52,189 bases of DNA from Methanosalsum natronophilum (GTDB lineage Archaea; Halobacteriota; Methanosarcinia; Methanosarcinales; Methanosarcinaceae): the NCBI RefSeq assembly GCF_024808815.1, contig NZ_JANUCS010000015.1, forward strand, positions 1 to 52,189. The letters run 5' to 3'. The notes beneath the pieces are model-generated. The model was given only the letters and a program-made list of their open reading frames with translations, was not told the origin of the DNA and searched no databases. Both the position numbers and the translations under genes were made by a program. Below, piece by piece: positions 32,996-42,602 of this stretch (position 1 is its first letter; each line of letters starts with the position of its first letter).

Positions 32996-33739
32996 TCAAG
33001 GATAGAGTCTTGTTACAGGATCCACTTCATAACGTGAAGGTGTAATAAAGCTTATGGTTGAAGGTGTACCTGTTTCATATGCAAATATGATATCCACCGG
33101 TGTTCTTGTATCCAGCTGCAAGTTAGAATTTTTAACCGTTGATAAGGCATCATCATAATTAGTTAAATTAATACCGGAATCAGAGCTTGAGGTGCCAATA
33201 TAGATATATATTATATCACCTGAACTTATAACTGGATCTTTCAACTGAAATGAACCATCATCATCACGGATAGGATTAGCAACAAAATATGTTGTGATAT
33301 TTTCCCTGTTTTTTAACAGATACTCCAAGTTTTTAGTAAAATTATCTTCATGTGAGTCATTGATATATTCTAAAGTGTTTGTAGTACTACCATCTGAAAC
33401 TGTTAGAATTACCTGCCCCAAATCAAGTGAAGAACTACCAGGTCTAAGACTAGCTTGAATCTTTAACAAATCATATGTTTTGGAATAACCATCTTCATTT
33501 TCTACATCTAAATTGCCTCGTATACCATCAATGTGCATTATATTCAAATTAGAAGATACTTCTTGGGTAACTTCGGAACCCGTTTGTTGTGCTCTTTGTT
33601 GTAATACACCGGATGTTTGAATTAGGACAGCTGCAGCAACCGCTGCAACTAGAACCATAGCAATAAATACGATAAGTGTCCCAATACCAATCTGGGCACT
33701 AGTATCTTCATTGAAACGCAGTTTATTATTTGCTTTCAT
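32996..33739 (-). CDS. arlB: Archaellin
   Basis: A 247-aa filament protein with leader MKANNKLRFNEDTSA, cleavage before [20 protein letters not shown], and C-terminus FITPSRYEVDPVTRLYP. The C-terminal TPS(T)YG motif is altered to TPSRYE, unlike its paralogues. The central domain has several N-x-S/T sequons (NDS, NFT, NIT, NLT) that may be glycosylated. GGAGAT lies 7-8 bases before the ATG. Its promoter element is at 33801-33830. It is the first gene of the short-archaellin block. Confidence 0.94.
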   Translation of the reverse strand: MKANNKLRFNEDTSAQIGIGTLIVFIAMVLVAAVAAAVLIQTSGVLQQRAQQTGSEVTQEVSSNLNIMHIDGIRGNLDVENEDGYSKTYDLLKIQASLRPGSSSLDLGQVILTVSDGSTTNTLEYINDSHEDNFTKNLEYLLKNRENITTYFVANPIRDDDGSFQLKDPVISSGDIIYIYIGTSSSDSGINLTNYDDALSTVKNSNLQLDTRTPVDIIFAYETGTPSTISFITPSRYEVDPVTRLYP

Positions 33740-33800
33740 AGAATAAAATCTCCATCTACAGGTGATATTGTTTATAGATGAAATGTATTTTCCACTTACT

Positions 33801-33830
33801 ATATAAGAACTATGGTTTGATTAATTTAAC
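33801..33830 (-). promoter_or_regulatory. Archaellin promoter: TATA box and conserved GTTTGA element
   Basis: The TATA-like ATATAAG (33801-33807) is followed on the plus strand by TATGGTTTGATTAATTTAAC (33811-33830). Both lie upstream of the archaellin at 33739 with a leader of about 35-40 bases. The same element is found at 32787-32806 and 46402-46421. Confidence 0.8.
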
Positions 33831-33970
33831 AGCCCAAGAAAGAATTACTAAAGTTTATAAGACATAAAGTTGCTTTATTCAGATATAAGTGCATTGTGAA
33901 TAGATTGTGATTAGTTTCTTAGAAGTTGTTATCGTATATCATATATATTTGTAATCATAAGAGGGTAAAA

Positions 33971-34765
33971 ATGACATCAGGTCTATTATTAAACGCAGTG
34001 ATTTGTTTTGCAATATCGATTTCTGCTTTGACATTAACATGGCTACTAGTCAAGAATTCGGCTGATTATGATGCTAAAGCAAAACCTGCCTTATGGGCAC
34101 TCATTTCTTTCTGGGTACTTGTAGGGTTCATATATATCCCAACTACTTTAAGAATGATTGCAGCATATCAAGGAAATACATTATTTGATTTAATTTTCTA
34201 TCATTTAGCTTCAATTTTTTTCGCTTTTGTAAGTGTACCTATAATATTTTTTATCGTGTATATCGTAACAGGGAACAAAAAGGTTACATTCATAGTTTCC
34301 TTTTTTTTCACTATTGTTGGTATAATATATCTGTATATTTTGAGCACCTATGGTGTAGTAGGACCTGTAGTGCTGGATTGGAGTTCTTTAATAACAGTGA
34401 ACAGTGATTTTGCAATTCATCTATACTTAGCTCTGCTTTTCGTAATTCCCACTGCAATGATATTAGGCTTATTTTTCCTAATGTTAATACAAAGAATTAA
34501 ACTGGGTATATTATACAAAAAAGCTTTACCACTAGTAGCCATCTCGTTTGTTCTCGATTTTATCTTAATTGACTTTATTGTCATGATAGATCCGATGCAG
34601 CTCTTTGCACGCACGTTTATACTTATAGGTATTATTTTAGCATTTCTTGCATATTTCCCACCAGAAGTATTGAAAGAGGAAAAGTTTGATTATGAAGATA
34701 TAGATCTCGAAATTGAGTTAGAGAGTGAAGTTAATGGGTCATTGGGGGACATTAATGAAAAATGA
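33971..34765 (+). CDS. Seven-TM membrane protein
   Basis: A 264-aa protein with about seven hydrophobic segments (roughly 6-26, 40-62, 70-95, 105-127, 150-180, 190-215, 220-238) and a highly acidic C-terminal tail (EDIDLEIELESEV). I do not recognise the family. The ATG at 33971 follows GAGGG at a good distance; the longer frame from 33926 adds unrelated residues. It is divergent from the archaellin at 33739 and overlaps the next gene by 11 bp. It may be an archaellum-island membrane component, by position only. Confidence 0.75.
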   Translation: MTSGLLLNAVICFAISISALTLTWLLVKNSADYDAKAKPALWALISFWVLVGFIYIPTTLRMIAAYQGNTLFDLIFYHLASIFFAFVSVPIIFFIVYIVTGNKKVTFIVSFFFTIVGIIYLYILSTYGVVGPVVLDWSSLITVNSDFAIHLYLALLFVIPTAMILGLFFLMLIQRIKLGILYKKALPLVAISFVLDFILIDFIVMIDPMQLFARTFILIGIILAFLAYFPPEVLKEEKFDYEDIDLEIELESEVNGSLGDINEK

Positions 34766-35117
34766 GATAGATCCTGAGTTTGAGAATGATGTTGCTAATT
34801 TCTATCAATCCCTTGGAGTTAATCAAGGACCGGGAGATATACAATATAGATTAATTCTAAAAGTATTAGAGAAAAATAAAGATAAATCAACTGAATTCTC
34901 TGATATAAGATATTATACTGACGAGTTTGCTGAGAGAGGGAGTATCGGAAGTAAAATGAAAACTGTTTTTTTACGAAATGAGTTAGCAGTGAAGATCAAA
35001 CATGGTGGATATAAAATTACTGATAAGGGTCTAGTAGCTTCAAATATGTTGAAATTATCCACCATATTTTATAAGGAAGTAACTAAGTTGAGTAATATAA
35101 TCGAAAGAATGCCTTAA
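34755..35117 (+). CDS. Hypothetical winged-helix-like protein
   Basis: A 120-aa soluble protein overlapping the membrane-protein gene by 11 bp. A possible wHTH is in the second half (MKTVFLRNELAVKIKHGGYKITDKGLVASNML). No family was recognised. The ATG at 34755 has GGGGGA 5-6 bases upstream; the longer frame from 34725 would overlap its neighbour more. It is probably co-translated with the membrane protein. Confidence 0.65.
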   Translation: MKNEIDPEFENDVANFYQSLGVNQGPGDIQYRLILKVLEKNKDKSTEFSDIRYYTDEFAERGSIGSKMKTVFLRNELAVKIKHGGYKITDKGLVASNMLKLSTIFYKEVTKLSNIIERMP

Positions 35118-35192
35118 TATCCACATTTTTTGCCACAATAAAAGCTACAACTAAATTAGAATACCTTATTAACTCAAATATTCGGTGATGCT

Positions 35193-36107
35193 TTGAACAA
35201 TAACATGTTGCTTGTTTTCACATCTACTTTTGTAATTGCAATATTAGTTGTATCTGTTGCCGGGTATATATACGAACCATATGATATGAAATCAATACCT
35301 CCCGAAGAAATTGTAGATTATGATGATACTGAACTAAAAGTCCATTTTATTGATGTAGGAATTGGAAATGCAGTATTGATATCATATCAGAACAAAAATA
35401 TGTTGATTGATGCGGGGGTTGATGAGCTTGGTACTAATATCATCCCATATATGTACACCTATGATATAACAAGGCTGGACTATATGATACCGTCTTCACA
35501 TGATCAAGAAAACATTAATGGAATGATAGGTATTCTTACAACTATGTTAGTGCAAAAATATATGGATAACGGACATGTTCTGGATACACAAAGTTATGAG
35601 TCACTTTATCATATGATAGATGTCACTAGTACTAATAACACAATTTTGACTAGAGATGATACTATAGATTTTCATCCAGATATTGAAATTACAGTATTGA
35701 ACCCTGAGGAATTAACTGGAAACTTTGCTAAAGATAGCATCGTTATTAAATTGACTTATGAAGATATTTCATTTTTATTTATGGGTGAGGCAGGCTTTGA
35801 GGTTGAGAATGAATTAATTAAAAATGATTATGACCTTGATGTTACTTTTCTGAAAATAGGTCAGTATGGATCTAAGTATTCCAGTAGCGATACATTTTTG
35901 GAATATGTGAATCCTAGTTACTGCATAATACAAGAAGGACCACATGAAGATTATGTTAGCCCCCATACTGAAACAATGAATAGATTAAAACAAGCTGATA
36001 CCGGTATTCTGGATAATAAGTTTCATGGCAATATTGTAGTCACCACGGATGGTACAAATTATAACATTTACACACAGAACGTTTTGGATCATCGTATATT
36101 CCATTGA
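35193..36107 (+). CDS. ComEC-type metallo-beta-lactamase-fold protein lacking metal ligands
   Basis: A 304-aa protein: an N-terminal signal/TM (about 5-24), then a ComEC C-terminal-like MBL fold (LKVHFIDVGIGNAVLISY..., MLIDAG). The HxHxDH motif is replaced by SSHDQENING, the GD motif by FMGEAGFE, and the HHGS loop by LKIGQYGSKYSSS. The later Asp/His ligand region reads ILDNKFHG. Most metal-site residues are thus lost, so the protein is probably not a hydrolase. The start is TTG 35193 with GGTGAT 3-4 bases upstream; an ATG at 35205 is the alternative. It follows the small gene at 34755 by 75 bp. Confidence 0.82.
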   Translation: MNNNMLLVFTSTFVIAILVVSVAGYIYEPYDMKSIPPEEIVDYDDTELKVHFIDVGIGNAVLISYQNKNMLIDAGVDELGTNIIPYMYTYDITRLDYMIPSSHDQENINGMIGILTTMLVQKYMDNGHVLDTQSYESLYHMIDVTSTNNTILTRDDTIDFHPDIEITVLNPEELTGNFAKDSIVIKLTYEDISFLFMGEAGFEVENELIKNDYDLDVTFLKIGQYGSKYSSSDTFLEYVNPSYCIIQEGPHEDYVSPHTETMNRLKQADTGILDNKFHGNIVVTTDGTNYNIYTQNVLDHRIFH

Positions 36108-36283
36108 CCGGGTATAAAAAACGAATCTAGATTAAAAAAAATATTCAAACAGAGTCAAATTGAGAAAAGATAAATAATTATATCAGTTTTCCTACATAAT
36201 CATGAAATCAATTTCAACTACATCTAGATAATTACTATATTGAAGCAAAAAAATATCAAAATATATCACATTTAAAAAAATGT

Positions 36284-37531
36284 TCAAAGTCCATACATTT
36301 CGCCTAGTCCATGTTTTACTTTAGTCATTTCACGATCGAGTGTACCTAAAACGTTCTTATCAATCTTTCTTCCACTTAATCTTTCAATAAATAACAATGA
36401 TTTAGTGTGATCCTCAGGCAATAGCTTCCACGTGGGTTTCTCAATATTATAGTCAATACCCCTTGCATATGCCAGTATCTCTAACCTTACATCTTCACTA
36501 ATCCATCCAATATCTATATAGTAATCTAGTGCATCCATTAGATTATTTCTACCAACTTTCTCTATCAAAAACTCAATCCAATTAAGTAAGACAATTACGC
36601 GTGTAGGATCGGCCTTTATTGTTTCGAGTTTAACAAGAGGTGTTTCTATAGAGGTGATGTCTTGCTCGCTGCTCATATCAATATCATTTAAGGGTTTTTC
36701 GGAAGACAATATTGTTTCTATCCTATCCAATCTTTCTATTATACTTGAATTGAGTTCATTGATATCTGATAGATTATCTTTATTCTCCTCAATTTGTTTT
36801 GTGTTAGTTTCAAGTTGAGTATTGATATCATTTACATTATCATTGAGCAGAGATAAGGCTTGTGAAAATGCATCCAATTTCTCTTCAATCTCAGAAACCT
36901 TACTTTCAGTATCCTCAGACATTCCCATATGATCAAGCTGATACCTTAAAGATTTAATTTCATTCTTCATTTCGGATGTAGTATTCCCAATATCATTAAT
37001 TCTTTTTTCAGCTTTATCAAATCTTTCAATTGTGTCCCGGCCTGATTCATTATCACCAACAAAAGGATTTACTTGATTTGATACTACTTCATAAAGTGAT
37101 AAGAGCTCAATTACACTTTGATCTATCTTATCCACTGATTCCTTGATATCCTTGTTCTCCCTTTCCATCGTTTTAAAGCTCATTTCGAACTTGGATATCT
37201 TTTTTTCAAGAGTATTGATCTTGGTCTTATTCTCTTCTATTTCCTTTGTGTTAGGTGCAGAAGTTTGGGGCGAGTCGGGATTGAAACCATCCCCCATACT
37301 TTCAGAGAATTGATTGAAATCAGGTAAATTGTTAGATTGATTTTCATTCAAATTAGGTTCTGATAAATCAGGAACTGATCCAAAATCTGGAACATCAGTA
37401 TCAAATGGTACTGAATCTGATCCAAAGGGATCTTCACCATTTCCAAATGGGTCATTGGGTGTGGATGAATCTCCTTTATCTTTATTAACTACTGATTTCA
37501 ATGATTCTAATTTAGATTTTAGATTGACCAT
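36284..37531 (-). CDS. Archaellum protein ArlC/ArlD/ArlE-type fusion
   Basis: A 415-aa cytosolic switch/scaffold protein. It begins with a disordered Asp/Phe/Pro-rich region with DPFG repeats (20-100), then a coiled coil. An ArlC/E-type motif (SVIELLSLYEVVSNQVNPFV, about 138-157) follows, then more coiled coil. The ArlD/E C-terminal domain is NWIEFLIEKVGRNNLMDALDYYIDIGWISEDVRLEILAYARGI, then TKSLLFIERLSGRKIDKNVL. In other archaea ArlCDE form the ring that links CheF to the motor. It is the last gene of the minus-strand block 43865-36284. Confidence 0.92.
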   Translation of the reverse strand: MVNLKSKLESLKSVVNKDKGDSSTPNDPFGNGEDPFGSDSVPFDTDVPDFGSVPDLSEPNLNENQSNNLPDFNQFSESMGDGFNPDSPQTSAPNTKEIEENKTKINTLEKKISKFEMSFKTMERENKDIKESVDKIDQSVIELLSLYEVVSNQVNPFVGDNESGRDTIERFDKAEKRINDIGNTTSEMKNEIKSLRYQLDHMGMSEDTESKVSEIEEKLDAFSQALSLLNDNVNDINTQLETNTKQIEENKDNLSDINELNSSIIERLDRIETILSSEKPLNDIDMSSEQDITSIETPLVKLETIKADPTRVIVLLNWIEFLIEKVGRNNLMDALDYYIDIGWISEDVRLEILAYARGIDYNIEKPTWKLLPEDHTKSLLFIERLSGRKIDKNVLGTLDREMTKVKHGLGEMYGL

Positions 37532-37683
37532 AATCCCACTACAGCTTTTTTAACCTTAAATAATAAACATATGTTGACTTTTCTGTATAATGTATGTTCA
37601 TATTAGTTAAATATATTTTTGTTTAATTTATAGTGAATGAATCAATTGTATTTTTCTTCGTATATCTTCTTAATCCAATTAAT

Positions 37684-38019
37684 TTAGTTTTCGGGTGGCT
37701 TATATTCGTTCTTGGAAGAGGAAACCATCTGTTGCTTAAGATACCATGTAATGAATTCAGTATACACTATAACAGATATTAATGCTGCCCATGCAAAGAA
37801 CAATATATGAAAGTTTGTTATCTGAACCAGCCCTTCAAATAATAAAAGATGTTCGTATGAATAAAATTGTAATGATGTTGCTGGCAATATTAAGACTGAC
37901 ATTAAAGGAACCAATATCAATACAAGAGCTGCAACTATTGTGGAAACTCTCACAAGTATAAATAATGTAATCCCAATAAAAAGCATATATATGAATATTG
38001 ATAATAATGTTATTTCCAT
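37684..38019 (-). CDS. Small three-TM protein of the archaellum island
   Basis: A 111-aa protein with hydrophobic segments at about 1-23, 25-48 and 65-88, then a short polar tail. Unknown family. GGAGT lies 9 bases before the ATG. It is 15 bp after the 583-aa secreted protein gene, so they are probably co-translated and may form a membrane complex. Confidence 0.7.
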   Translation of the reverse strand: MEITLLSIFIYMLFIGITLFILVRVSTIVAALVLILVPLMSVLILPATSLQFYSYEHLLLFEGLVQITNFHILFFAWAALISVIVYTEFITWYLKQQMVSSSKNEYKPPEN

Positions 38020-38034
38020 ATTAAATACTCCAAT

Positions 38035-39786
38035 CTATTTTAGTGTTCTCATGATAGTTAGATACGCCATAAGTGGTACAGTTGAAATGAGTACGAACAT
38101 TGAAATAAATATACTTATTAAAAATCCGAAGCTGTTCCATCGACTTACTGAAATGTTCTCATCATCTATTTGTTCAATAGAAGCTGCAGTATCTTCATTT
38201 ACATTAAATTCTATTTCCTCTAAATGTACAGTTCTATATTTGTCATTAAGCTCATCATAATATTGTACCTCTAGTTCAGGAATTGTATGGGTTCCAGGTT
38301 CAAGTGGATTAATGATATATGTGAATCCATGAACTTCACCTGAACTTAAAGAACCTTTCCAGCTTAAATCACCATAAAGTAGTTCCATACCTTCTCCTAT
38401 TTCATCTTCAAACTCTATATGACCAACTGATGTTCCTCTATTTTCAAGATGAATAGTAATAGTTATATGTTCATTTATTTGGAATTCATCGTGTGTGAGA
38501 TAACGATCAGCCTTTAGCTTAACTCCATGTAAAGTAAAGCTAGCACTTGAACTTTTGATCCTATACATGTTACCATTATGTTTGAGTTCTAATGTAGCAG
38601 GTTCAAGTTCATATTTACCTGGTAAATCAGTTTTTATTTTATATGAAAGTGTTAGATTTTCATTAGGTTCAAGATTCAATTCCCAGTCCAGATCAGAACC
38701 CTCAACTAAACTAATATAATCTGGAACTGTATCACTAATTATTATTTCTTTTGCAGTTGGTGCAAGATTGTCTATATTTATAAAAACTTCAAATTCGGAG
38801 TCATTTAAGGTTGATTCTCTTGGCCTAACATCTTTCTCAATACTAATATAGCCAGGTATTTTTGTAGTACTTGAATTCGATTTACTTACCCTTTTATTAC
38901 TGTAAGTATAAGCTATCAAATTCCCCTCGATATCTAGCAATGTTTCTTTTGGGTCAAGTACACCATCAATTTCTATTAGTTCTTTGTACATCTCTGAAGG
39001 TTCGAGGTTGGAAATCGTTATATCATCTCCAAACTTAACATTATTCATTTCAAGATTAAAATCAATGTTTCTTAAAGGAACATCACCAGTATTCTGGATA
39101 ATTAAATAATAACTTATATCCTCTCCAGGCTTATAGCTCTCATTCAAACCTTCAAAATATATATCTATTTCAGGTACTGGTCTATCATATAATTTGACTC
39201 TAGTACTGTTATCGCTGTCACCTATTTCAACTACTTCCAAAAAATAGTGGCCGAATATAATCTTTGAATCGTTCTCATTCAGTTCAACTGATTTTGATTC
39301 TGATTCGTAATTAATTAAAATTCGAACTTTTCCTTGATTCAATTCAATCAATTCAAATTGAAGTTCATTTATTTCTTTCAGTACACCTTTTTCAAGTTTC
39401 ACGGATTCCAAATATAGCCATTTTGGTTCTTCAGTTAACAAATAAAAATCAACTACTAATTCATCTTCTGTTAAACTTTTTACTTCTACTTTTATCCTGT
39501 TAGAAACAATAAAATCACTATGTATATCCGTATCTACTTGATATGCTCGTTGAAATCTATCATTATCATATAATATAAGTGTAGCTTTACCTTCATCAAA
39601 AATAATTTCATGTAACTTGAAAGTATAGCTTTCAACCTCAACTTTATCATTGTTTTCAAGTTCAAAAGTTCCATAGAATTTCCAAGTCTCTTCGTAATGA
39701 ATTGTATCATTTGCCGTAACTGGGACAGATACCAATAAAGCATAGAGGATAATTAAAATGGAAATAAAGAAATATTTACCACTCAT
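38035..39786 (-). CDS. Secreted membrane-anchored beta-sandwich protein of the archaellum island
   Basis: A 583-aa protein with a signal peptide (1-25, ending PVTAND). Several immunoglobulin-like/DUF11-like repeats follow (YKPGEDISYYLIIQNTGDVPL, then PGYISIEKDVRPRESTLNDSEFEVFINIDNLAPTAKEI, and INEHITITIHLENRGTSVG), and a C-terminal TM helix (about 553-577) with a basic tail. It shares domain layout with the gene at 42603. Many N-x-S/T sequons are present. Known ArlF/ArlG stator proteins are much smaller and begin with a pilin-like helix, so this is not either of them. It may connect the motor to the S-layer. Confidence 0.75.
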   Translation of the reverse strand: MSGKYFFISILIILYALLVSVPVTANDTIHYEETWKFYGTFELENNDKVEVESYTFKLHEIIFDEGKATLILYDNDRFQRAYQVDTDIHSDFIVSNRIKVEVKSLTEDELVVDFYLLTEEPKWLYLESVKLEKGVLKEINELQFELIELNQGKVRILINYESESKSVELNENDSKIIFGHYFLEVVEIGDSDNSTRVKLYDRPVPEIDIYFEGLNESYKPGEDISYYLIIQNTGDVPLRNIDFNLEMNNVKFGDDITISNLEPSEMYKELIEIDGVLDPKETLLDIEGNLIAYTYSNKRVSKSNSSTTKIPGYISIEKDVRPRESTLNDSEFEVFINIDNLAPTAKEIIISDTVPDYISLVEGSDLDWELNLEPNENLTLSYKIKTDLPGKYELEPATLELKHNGNMYRIKSSSASFTLHGVKLKADRYLTHDEFQINEHITITIHLENRGTSVGHIEFEDEIGEGMELLYGDLSWKGSLSSGEVHGFTYIINPLEPGTHTIPELEVQYYDELNDKYRTVHLEEIEFNVNEDTAASIEQIDDENISVSRWNSFGFLISIFISMFVLISTVPLMAYLTIMRTLK

Positions 39787-39825
39787 TGTTGGATAAATGT
39801 TTACATTACTATTAAATTGTTACTA

Positions 39826-42489
39826 TTAAATAGAGTTATACAACCGTACACCTTTCTTAATATTAGCAACTTCACGGTCTATTAGAGTTAAAACATTCTT
39901 ATCAACTTTGACACCAGCTAACCTTTCAATGAACCAAATGGATCTAATATGATCATCTGGAGTTAATTTCCAAGTAGCACCGTCTGCAAAGTAATCAATA
40001 CCATCAGAATACCTTAATAACTCTAATCTTACTTCATCACTTATCCAACCCATCTCCACATAATAAGACAAAATATCTGTCATGTTATTCCTACCAACAA
40101 GACATAGTAAAAACTCAAGCCATTCCATACATAATTTCATGTTATAAGAATTTTTATCTATATGGTCAAGGTATACATTTTGCTCAAACGACGGTCTATT
40201 ATTCCTTTTATTCTCAGAGTTCTTTAACTCATTATTAACATGTTCAATAAAGTTGTTCATTTCTTCCTGTAATTTATTAATATCTTCCTTAAAGCCTAAC
40301 TTCATTTCATTGTTACTATTATGCACTTCAGATAAATCGTCGAGAATCATAGAAATACTATCACCTATCATTTCCAAAGATTGTTTTGTATTTTCTTGAC
40401 TCTTTTTTAAATTATAAGTGGTATCATGAAGTTCATCTATATGATCAATTTTAGATACCTGCTCCGTTAATTCATTAATGATAACGTTATTTTGTTCACT
40501 AGTTTCTTGTAAACGTTCTTCAAATAAAGAAAAAGATTTTGCGCTTTGTTTTATTTCAGTTTTGAGAATATCCACAGATTCTTTTGTATCCTTACTTTCC
40601 TTATTGAACTCATCTAAAGTATTTAATAATGCGATCAAATGACTTTCGAGACCTTCTGTTTTTGTATTAACAACATTTATTTCAGATCCAATCGTAGATT
40701 CAAGCTCTTCTTGTAATTGTTCAAACTCATGAGGAATACTTTCAAGTGATGAAACCGTGTTTGCTAGAGAATCTAATTCTTGTTTTAATAATAGCAATTC
40801 ATGCTTTGTTGAACTTTCATCGATATTTTCCTTAACAGTTTTTTCAGTATCAATGTCATCCAGTTCTTGTTTCACATCTTCGATTTCAACTGACCTATTA
40901 TTCAAATCCTTATTTGATTTTCCCACGTGAGTACTTTCTTCCCCATATTGGTATTCAGGAACTAGTTCTTTAGCCTGTCTTAGAAAAGTTTCTTCTGCAT
41001 TTTTTGTTACTGAATCTTTAGACACACCATGAATACTCCTGAATTCATCGATTTTTTCTGGATATGATGCATCTAAATCGTTCTCATTTTCCTGTTTAGG
41101 TGGAAATGATAAGATATCGCCAAGTTGTTCATTTGGAGTGTGGTTCAAATCTTCAGATTGTTTACTAATAGGAGTATTAAATGAAATAGAGTCAGAGCTT
41201 TCTTTCTTTTCTTTCTTAAATGGATATAATTTATCCGTATCAACAGTTTCATCTTGATTGTAAATATCGTCAAATAAGCTAGGTTCCTTTTCAAATAACG
41301 GATTTCCTATCTCCGAACTAGTACTTTGTTTTTTATACAAATCTTTACTAATATCTTCCATCCTATCTAAAAAGTTTCTACTCCCTTTTAAATTACTTAC
41401 AGCCATTTTGAAAAAATTCTTGAATTTGCCAGCAACTTCATCTAAAGTTAGATCACTATCAGTGTCATTCAAATCAGGCTCTTCCGTTGTTGTTGAAATA
41501 TTTTTATTTTCTTTTCTAGTGTCTGACATGAAATGATTTCCAGGAAAATGTTTGGAACCATCTGAAATTTTAGACTCAGTATCATTTCTGACACTTTGTT
41601 GATCTACCATATTTTGTGGTGATTGACTTAACTGACCTAAATCCATTGAGGGGGTGCTACTAAGTTGCCTTCCAATATCATTTGTACCTAACTTTTTTAA
41701 ATATGCCTCAATTTCATCTAAACTTATATCGTAATCTTGTTTTTTAGATAGAGTATCAGTAGCTTTTTCTAAAGGTTCGGTTCTAGAGACAGCTTCTTCA
41801 TCTTTTGAAGGTTCATCTGATACTAGGTTGTCATTATCAAATGAAGTGTGTTTGACTTCATTCTCTTCCAGCCGATCATATGCATAATTGCAACCTATAT
41901 CACCTTTTGTCTCATAGTTTTCATTCAACTGTTCATTTTTTCGTGATAAATTGGTAATTGGAATTGAATGGCCGATATCATTCTCTGTTATTGCAGCACT
42001 GCTCTTTTGGTTAAATTCGGTTTTATCTGCTTGAACCTTGTAATTACCTATCTCCTTATCTGACCTTATATTTGGATTCTCACTAGTTAACATATCTTTA
42101 GCAACCTGCTGAACACCCTCATTCTTATCAATCATATCATTACCTATTTCATTATTTCCAGATATTCCAGCGTGTTCTGATTTCAAACTTGAAAGGCTCT
42201 TTTCAAGGTTTTCATTATCTGACCCAAGTAAGCTTTTTCCTATTATACCACTATCATTTCGATTTTCAATAGAATCAATTTCATCCAAATCATCAAGGAA
42301 TGTAGGAGTCGATGAGATATTCTTATTATTCTCTTCAGTTAAATTTTGATTGTTATTACTCTCACTTAATTCATTACCCGAAGCTATTTTATTTATACCT
42401 TCAATATCCCCACTTTCCCATGAAAGTTGATTGATACCAATCTTTTTATCATCAATCTTCCTATTTTTACCATTTGACGATTCTACCAT
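39826..42489 (-). CDS. Giant ArlD/ArlE-domain protein
   Basis: An 887-aa cytosolic protein. Residues 1-560 are low-complexity, Asn/Asp/Ser/Glu-rich and likely disordered. Residues 560-780 are coiled coil. The C-terminal domain is ArlD/E-type (MEWLEFLLCLVGRNNMTDILSYYVEMGWISDEVRLELLRYSDGI, then RSIWFIERLAGVKVDKNVLTLIDREVANI) and aligns with the end of the protein at 36284. There is no ArlC-type LLSLYE motif. Its length is more than twice that of usual ArlD. GAGG lies about 9 bases before the ATG. It lies between the two secreted beta-sandwich genes. Confidence 0.9.
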   Translation of the reverse strand: MVESSNGKNRKIDDKKIGINQLSWESGDIEGINKIASGNELSESNNNQNLTEENNKNISSTPTFLDDLDEIDSIENRNDSGIIGKSLLGSDNENLEKSLSSLKSEHAGISGNNEIGNDMIDKNEGVQQVAKDMLTSENPNIRSDKEIGNYKVQADKTEFNQKSSAAITENDIGHSIPITNLSRKNEQLNENYETKGDIGCNYAYDRLEENEVKHTSFDNDNLVSDEPSKDEEAVSRTEPLEKATDTLSKKQDYDISLDEIEAYLKKLGTNDIGRQLSSTPSMDLGQLSQSPQNMVDQQSVRNDTESKISDGSKHFPGNHFMSDTRKENKNISTTTEEPDLNDTDSDLTLDEVAGKFKNFFKMAVSNLKGSRNFLDRMEDISKDLYKKQSTSSEIGNPLFEKEPSLFDDIYNQDETVDTDKLYPFKKEKKESSDSISFNTPISKQSEDLNHTPNEQLGDILSFPPKQENENDLDASYPEKIDEFRSIHGVSKDSVTKNAEETFLRQAKELVPEYQYGEESTHVGKSNKDLNNRSVEIEDVKQELDDIDTEKTVKENIDESSTKHELLLLKQELDSLANTVSSLESIPHEFEQLQEELESTIGSEINVVNTKTEGLESHLIALLNTLDEFNKESKDTKESVDILKTEIKQSAKSFSLFEERLQETSEQNNVIINELTEQVSKIDHIDELHDTTYNLKKSQENTKQSLEMIGDSISMILDDLSEVHNSNNEMKLGFKEDINKLQEEMNNFIEHVNNELKNSENKRNNRPSFEQNVYLDHIDKNSYNMKLCMEWLEFLLCLVGRNNMTDILSYYVEMGWISDEVRLELLRYSDGIDYFADGATWKLTPDDHIRSIWFIERLAGVKVDKNVLTLIDREVANIKKGVRLYNSI

Positions 42490-42602
42490 GATATTAATCC
42501 TCTGGGGTTTAATTAAATCAAAATAAGTACATCTGGACCTTAATTATTGATGACAATATTTTAATTAAATTCATATAAATGTTCTGTTATCTAGATAAAT
42601 AT

